Assembly: GCA_016213845.1 (NCBI GenBank) | Contig: JACQZN010000005.1 | Span: 1-36,631 of the forward strand | DNA length: 36,631 bases | Origin: Candidatus Wallbacteria bacterium | GTDB lineage: Bacteria; Muiribacteriota; UBA6191; JACPRK01 | Direction of reading: 5' to 3' | Shown: piece by piece, positions 33,444 through 36,631 of the stretch | How the letters are laid out: every line of letters starts with the position of its first letter | Position numbering within the stretch: the stretch's first letter is position 1 | The notes under the pieces: model-generated | What the model was told of the DNA's origin: nothing | Databases searched by the model: none | Seen by the model: only the letters and a program-made list of their open reading frames with translations | Position numbers and translations under genes: made by a program

Positions 33444-33824
33444 ATGGCCGAGCTGAGCTTGCCGGTCGCGATCGGCCCGATCGCGATCTTCCGGAAAGGG
33501 CCCGCGGAGCTCCTGATTCGCTGGGTCGACGGGCACGAAGCCGTGTTCTCCTTCCGCCACCTGCGGGACAAGTGTCCCTGCGCCGCGTGCGGGTCGAAGC
33601 CCTCGCACGGGCCCAAGCCTGCGGCGCCGGGGGGGCTGCCGATGATGCCGGTGCTGGTGAAGGGGGCCGAGGGGCCGGCCGACCTCGTGTCGCTGGCGCC
33701 GGTCGGCCGCTACGCTGTGAGCTTCACCTTCGGCGACGGGCATTCCTCGGGCATCTACAGCTTCGAGTACTTGCGCGGGATCTGCCCGTGCCCGGCTTGC
33801 GAGGCGCGGCGCCGAGAAGGATGA
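33444..33824 (+). CDS. DUF971 (gamma-butyrobetaine hydroxylase N-terminal-like) protein
   Basis: A 126-residue protein of the DUF971/GBBH-like family: LLIRWVDGHEAVFSFRHLRDKCPCAACG (about 23-50) and a C-terminal GIYSFEYLRGICPCPACEA (about 104-122). The two CPCxxC pairs probably bind zinc or an iron-sulfur centre. The family is often found next to Mrp or iron-sulfur proteins. Its stop overlaps the glcD start (ATGA), so the two are coupled. It is divergent from the giant membrane protein gene; TAAGCT about ten bases before the ATG is a weak -10 element. Confidence 0.88.
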   Translation: MAELSLPVAIGPIAIFRKGPAELLIRWVDGHEAVFSFRHLRDKCPCAACGSKPSHGPKPAAPGGLPMMPVLVKGAEGPADLVSLAPVGRYAVSFTFGDGHSSGIYSFEYLRGICPCPACEARRREG

Positions 33825-35281
33825 GCCCGCCGGCCGCCGATCGAGTACGCAGGCTGGTCGAGTCGCTCGAGGGCGTCCTCGGCAAGCGCTGGGTCTTCCA
33901 TCGGGACGAGGAGCGGCTGGCGTACAGCTACGACGCGTCGCTGGCGCGCGCGCGGCCCGACGTCGTCTGCCTGCCGGGCTCGACGGCGGAGGTTGCCGCG
34001 GCGGTGCGGGCGGCGGTGCGGGAGGGTCTGCCGTTCGTGGCGCGGGGGGCGGGGACGGGGATCGCGGGCGGGTCGGTGCCGGTTGCCGGGGGGCTGGTCA
34101 TCGGGCTGGCGCGGCTGAACCGCATACTGGAGATCGACCTGGCGGATCGGTATGCGGTGGTGGAGCCTGGGGTGGTCAACCTGACGCTGGACCAGGCGCT
34201 CGGGCAGCAGGGGTACTGCTACCGGCCGGACCCTTCGAGTCAAAAGGTCTGTACGCTCGGAGGCAACGTGGCGAACAACTCGGGGGGGCCGCATTGCCTG
34301 GCGTACGGCGTCACGGCCAATCACATCCTGGGCGTGGAGGTGGTGTTGCCGGACGGGAGCGTCACGGAGCTGGGGGCGCGGCACGTGGACCCGCTCGGCT
34401 ACGATCTGACGGGAGTCTTCGTCGGGTCGGAGGGCACGATGGGGATCGCGACCAAGGTAGTCTGCCGTATCGCGCGGTCTGCGGAAGGCGTGAGGACGAT
34501 GCTGGCCAGCTACGCGCGCATGGAGGACGCGGCAGCCTCGGTGTCCGCGATCATCGCGGCCGGGATCGTGCCGGCGGCGCTCGAGATGATGGACGGCCCG
34601 ATCATCCGGGCAGTCGAGGAGTTCATCGGCGCCGGCTACCCGGTCGACGCGGCCGCGGTCCTGCTGATCGAGGTCGAGGGATTGGGTGAAGGACTCGATG
34701 GAGCCGTCCGGTCGATCGAGTCCATATGCAAGGCGCGCGGCGCCCGTCAGGTGCGGGTAGCGGATTCGGAGGCCGAGCGTCAGCGCCTCTGGGCGGGACG
34801 CAAGGGGGCGCTGGGGGCGGTCGCCCGCCTGAAACCGCGCTACTACCTGCACGACGGCGTGGTCCCCAGGACGCGCCTGCTGTCGGTGCTGCAGGCGATC
34901 GCCGACGCGGCGGCGCGCCACCGTCTCACCATCGTCAACGTCTTCCACGCGGGGGACGGGAACCTCCACCCCCTGATCCTGTTCGACCCGGCGGACGCCG
35001 ACGAGACGCATCGCGTCCACGTGGCAGGGGAGGAGATCATGCGCGCCTGCGTCGCCAGCGGCGGCACGCTCTCCGGTGAGCACGGCATCGGACTCGAGAA
35101 GAACGACATGATGGACTGGGTCTACTCGCCCGAGGACCTGGAGGCGATGCAGCGCGTGCGTTCCGCGTTCGACCCCGAGGGTTTGGCCAACCCGCAGAAG
35201 GTGTTTCCGGCGCGGCGAGGGTGCGCGGAGCTGCGCGCGGACGGCCACGGCGGGCGGCCTGCCGGGGAGATGTGGATATGA
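33821..35281 (+). CDS. glcD: Glycolate oxidase subunit GlcD (FAD-linked)
   Basis: A 486-residue FAD enzyme; ATG 33821 overlaps the previous stop by four bases. The PCMH-type FAD-binding domain shows VCLPGSTAEVAAAVRAA, ARGAGTGIAGGSVP and GLARLNRILEID, then PDPSSQKVCTLGGNVANNSGG and VGSEGTMGI. The C-terminal catalytic domain has NVFHAGDGNLHP with the metal-ligand His residues and SGEHGIG. It oxidises glycolate or D-lactate-type 2-hydroxy acids, passing electrons to GlcF. D-lactate dehydrogenase is the main alternative assignment, but the following glcE and glcF favour glycolate oxidase. Confidence 0.92.
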   Translation: MSPPAADRVRRLVESLEGVLGKRWVFHRDEERLAYSYDASLARARPDVVCLPGSTAEVAAAVRAAVREGLPFVARGAGTGIAGGSVPVAGGLVIGLARLNRILEIDLADRYAVVEPGVVNLTLDQALGQQGYCYRPDPSSQKVCTLGGNVANNSGGPHCLAYGVTANHILGVEVVLPDGSVTELGARHVDPLGYDLTGVFVGSEGTMGIATKVVCRIARSAEGVRTMLASYARMEDAAASVSAIIAAGIVPAALEMMDGPIIRAVEEFIGAGYPVDAAAVLLIEVEGLGEGLDGAVRSIESICKARGARQVRVADSEAERQRLWAGRKGALGAVARLKPRYYLHDGVVPRTRLLSVLQAIADAAARHRLTIVNVFHAGDGNLHPLILFDPADADETHRVHVAGEEIMRACVASGGTLSGEHGIGLEKNDMMDWVYSPEDLEAMQRVRSAFDPEGLANPQKVFPARRGCAELRADGHGGRPAGEMWI

Positions 35282-36528
35282 GCGCGTCGGAGCTAGCGCC
35301 GGCCGATCTGGCCCAAGCCGCCCGGATGGCGCAGGAAGCGTCAGTCGCGGGGCGGGCGCTGGCACCGCGGGGCGGGAACACGCGCGGCTGGATGGGACGG
35401 CCGTCGCGGCCGGATGCGGTCGAGATTTCGACCCGGCGGTTGAGCGGCGTGGTCCACTACGAGCCGGACGATCTGACCGTGACGGTGCAGGCGGGCATCG
35501 GGTTTCACGACCTGCAGCGGCAGCTGGGAGCTCACGGCCAGTGGCTGCCGGTAAACCCGCCGGCCGCGGCGGGCGCGACGATCGGCGGGCTCCTGGCGGC
35601 CAACGCGTGCGGTTCGCTGCGGGGCCGGTTCGGCGCATGGCGGGACCTGGTGCTGGGGATGAGCGTGGCGCTCTCGGACGGGCAGGTGGTGAAGAGCGGC
35701 GGCCGAGTGGTCAAGAACGTGACGGGCTACGACGTGCACAAGCTGCACGTGGGGGCGCTCGGGACGCTGGGGCTGATCGGACAGGCGAGCTTGAAGATCC
35801 TGCCGCTGCCGCAGGAGCGGCGGATCGTGCTGGCGTCGTTTGCGAGCACGGCCGACGCTGTGCATGTGGCATGCGACATCGCGGGCTCACGTCTGGAGCC
35901 GGCGGCCGTGGAGATCCTCCGGGGGCGGACGGACGATCCGTTCGGGCTGCGGCTGCCCTCGATGCGCGCGGGTGCGCCGGGCGAGTGGGCCCTGGCGGCG
36001 GCCGTAGAGGCCGGGGCCTGCCTGGCCGTGCGGTTCGCAGGCGCGGAGCCGTGCTGCGCGCGCGGCGTGCGAGACGTGCGGGCGCTCGTAGCGGCCAGCG
36101 GCGGCGCGCACTTTGCCGAGCTGCTGGCGGCGGACTGTGATGCAGCCTGGGCGGCGCTCGACGACCTGCCCGTCGGCGCGGGGGCCGTGCTGCGGATCGC
36201 CGCGACGCCCGGCACCGCGGCCCGGCTGGTGAGCGAGGAGGTCGCAGGCACCGGCGGCCGGATGGTCGCCGACGTCGTGAGCGGCGTGGTCCACCTGCTC
36301 TGGGACGACGCGGTGGGCCCCGAGGACATGGCTGGGCGGGTGGAGCGGCTGCGTTCGGGGCTCGGTCAGGGCGCCTCGTGCGTCTTGCTCAAGGCGCCGC
36401 CCCAGGTCCGGGAGCGGGTCGACGTCTGGGGGCCACGGCCGGTTTCTTACCCGCTGATGCTGGCGGTCAAGAGAGCGCTCGATCCCGGCAATGTCTGGAA
36501 CCCCGGACGATTCGTGGGGGAGATCTGA
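35278..36528 (+). CDS. glcE: Glycolate oxidase subunit GlcE (FAD-binding)
   Basis: A 416-residue second FAD subunit; ATG 35278 overlaps the glcD stop (ATGA). The PCMH FAD domain has LAPRGGNTRGWMG, STRRLSGVVHYEPDDLTVTVQAG, NPPAAAGATIGGLLAANACGSLRGRFG and KSGGRVVKNVTGYDVHKL, all typical of GlcE. The end LMLAVKRALDPGNVWNPGRF is the usual C-terminus. It forms the heterotrimeric glycolate oxidase with GlcD and GlcF. Confidence 0.92.
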   Translation: MSASELAPADLAQAARMAQEASVAGRALAPRGGNTRGWMGRPSRPDAVEISTRRLSGVVHYEPDDLTVTVQAGIGFHDLQRQLGAHGQWLPVNPPAAAGATIGGLLAANACGSLRGRFGAWRDLVLGMSVALSDGQVVKSGGRVVKNVTGYDVHKLHVGALGTLGLIGQASLKILPLPQERRIVLASFASTADAVHVACDIAGSRLEPAAVEILRGRTDDPFGLRLPSMRAGAPGEWALAAAVEAGACLAVRFAGAEPCCARGVRDVRALVAASGGAHFAELLAADCDAAWAALDDLPVGAGAVLRIAATPGTAARLVSEEVAGTGGRMVADVVSGVVHLLWDDAVGPEDMAGRVERLRSGLGQGASCVLLKAPPQVRERVDVWGPRPVSYPLMLAVKRALDPGNVWNPGRFVGEI

Positions 36529-36551
36529 GCCGGCGGCGGCGAGCTGACGCG

Positions 36552-36631
36552 ATGGCCTACCCCGACTTCACCCCCGCCCGGGACTGCGTGAGCTGCGGGC
36601 TCTGTCTGCCGCACTGCCCGACCTATCGCGA
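36552..36631 (+). CDS. glcF: Glycolate oxidase iron-sulfur subunit GlcF, 5' part only
   Basis: ATG 36552 starts MAYPDFTPARDCVSCGLCLP and continues HCPTYR to the window edge. The CxxCxxCxxxCP motif is the first [4Fe-4S] site of GlcF. It lies 23 bases after glcE, as expected for the glcDEF operon. The rest is outside the window. Confidence 0.85.
   Translation, partial: MAYPDFTPARDCVSCGLCLPHCPTYR

Noticed and set aside
32097..35638. Plus-strand frame at 32097-33431 and minus-strand frame at 33755-35638
   Set aside because: They are mirror frames of the giant gene and of glcD respectively.

Overview
This G+C-rich window comes from a Gram-negative bacterium. The gene content (XrtA/PEP-CTERM-associated deacetylase and FemAB protein, several TadE/TadG-like pseudopilins, sigma-54 promoters with an NtrC-type activator, a glycolate-oxidase type glcDEF cluster) would suit an Acidobacteriota-like or deep deltaproteobacterial lineage. 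That placement is inference only; no rRNA or other taxonomic marker is present. I see no tRNA, CRISPR array or recognisable transposase.

Left part (1-8556, minus strand): a short-form YgfK-like iron-sulfur flavoenzyme homologue; an N-terminally truncated TadE-like gene; a 600-residue TadG-like surface protein with Cys/His-rich inserts (tadG-1) behind a very good sigma-54 promoter; an XrtA-type polysaccharide deacetylase; and a fusion of a dolichyl-phosphate-mannose-synthase-like GT2 domain with a polytopic membrane region, carrying an apparent frameshift near 660 and running off the left edge.

Pilin-like part (8633-15885): a FemAB-like gene, then tadE-2 and tadG-2 divergently arranged with a sigma-54 promoter between/over their starts, a HEAT-repeat gene, tadE-3 (sigma-54 promoter) and a tight tadE-4/tadE-5/tadG-3 set. 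In all there are five TadE-like and three TadG-like genes, with no Tad ATPase, secretin or prepilin peptidase in the window. tadG-1 and tadG-2 share a His-rich module placed at different, non-equivalent positions.

Middle part (16144-24173): lon; a small secreted protein bracketed by inverted arrays of 6-7 bp degenerate repeats; and a minus-strand operon of an ABC-2 exporter (ATPase and permease) followed by two large proteins I do not recognise and a small membrane-anchored protein.

Regulators (24350-28417): a receiver-histidine kinase fusion, an NtrC-family activator whose receiver lacks the conserved lysine, and, divergent from it, a hybrid histidine kinase that itself has a sigma-54 promoter. 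The sigma-54 sites at the pilin-like genes and at this kinase are so alike that they probably form one regulon, with the NtrC-like protein an obvious candidate activator.

Right part (28398-36631): a 1648-residue membrane protein made of two homologous halves with a type II/IV pseudopilin-like domain embedded between them, the most unusual gene here; then a DUF971 protein and glcD, glcE and the start of glcF in translationally coupled order.
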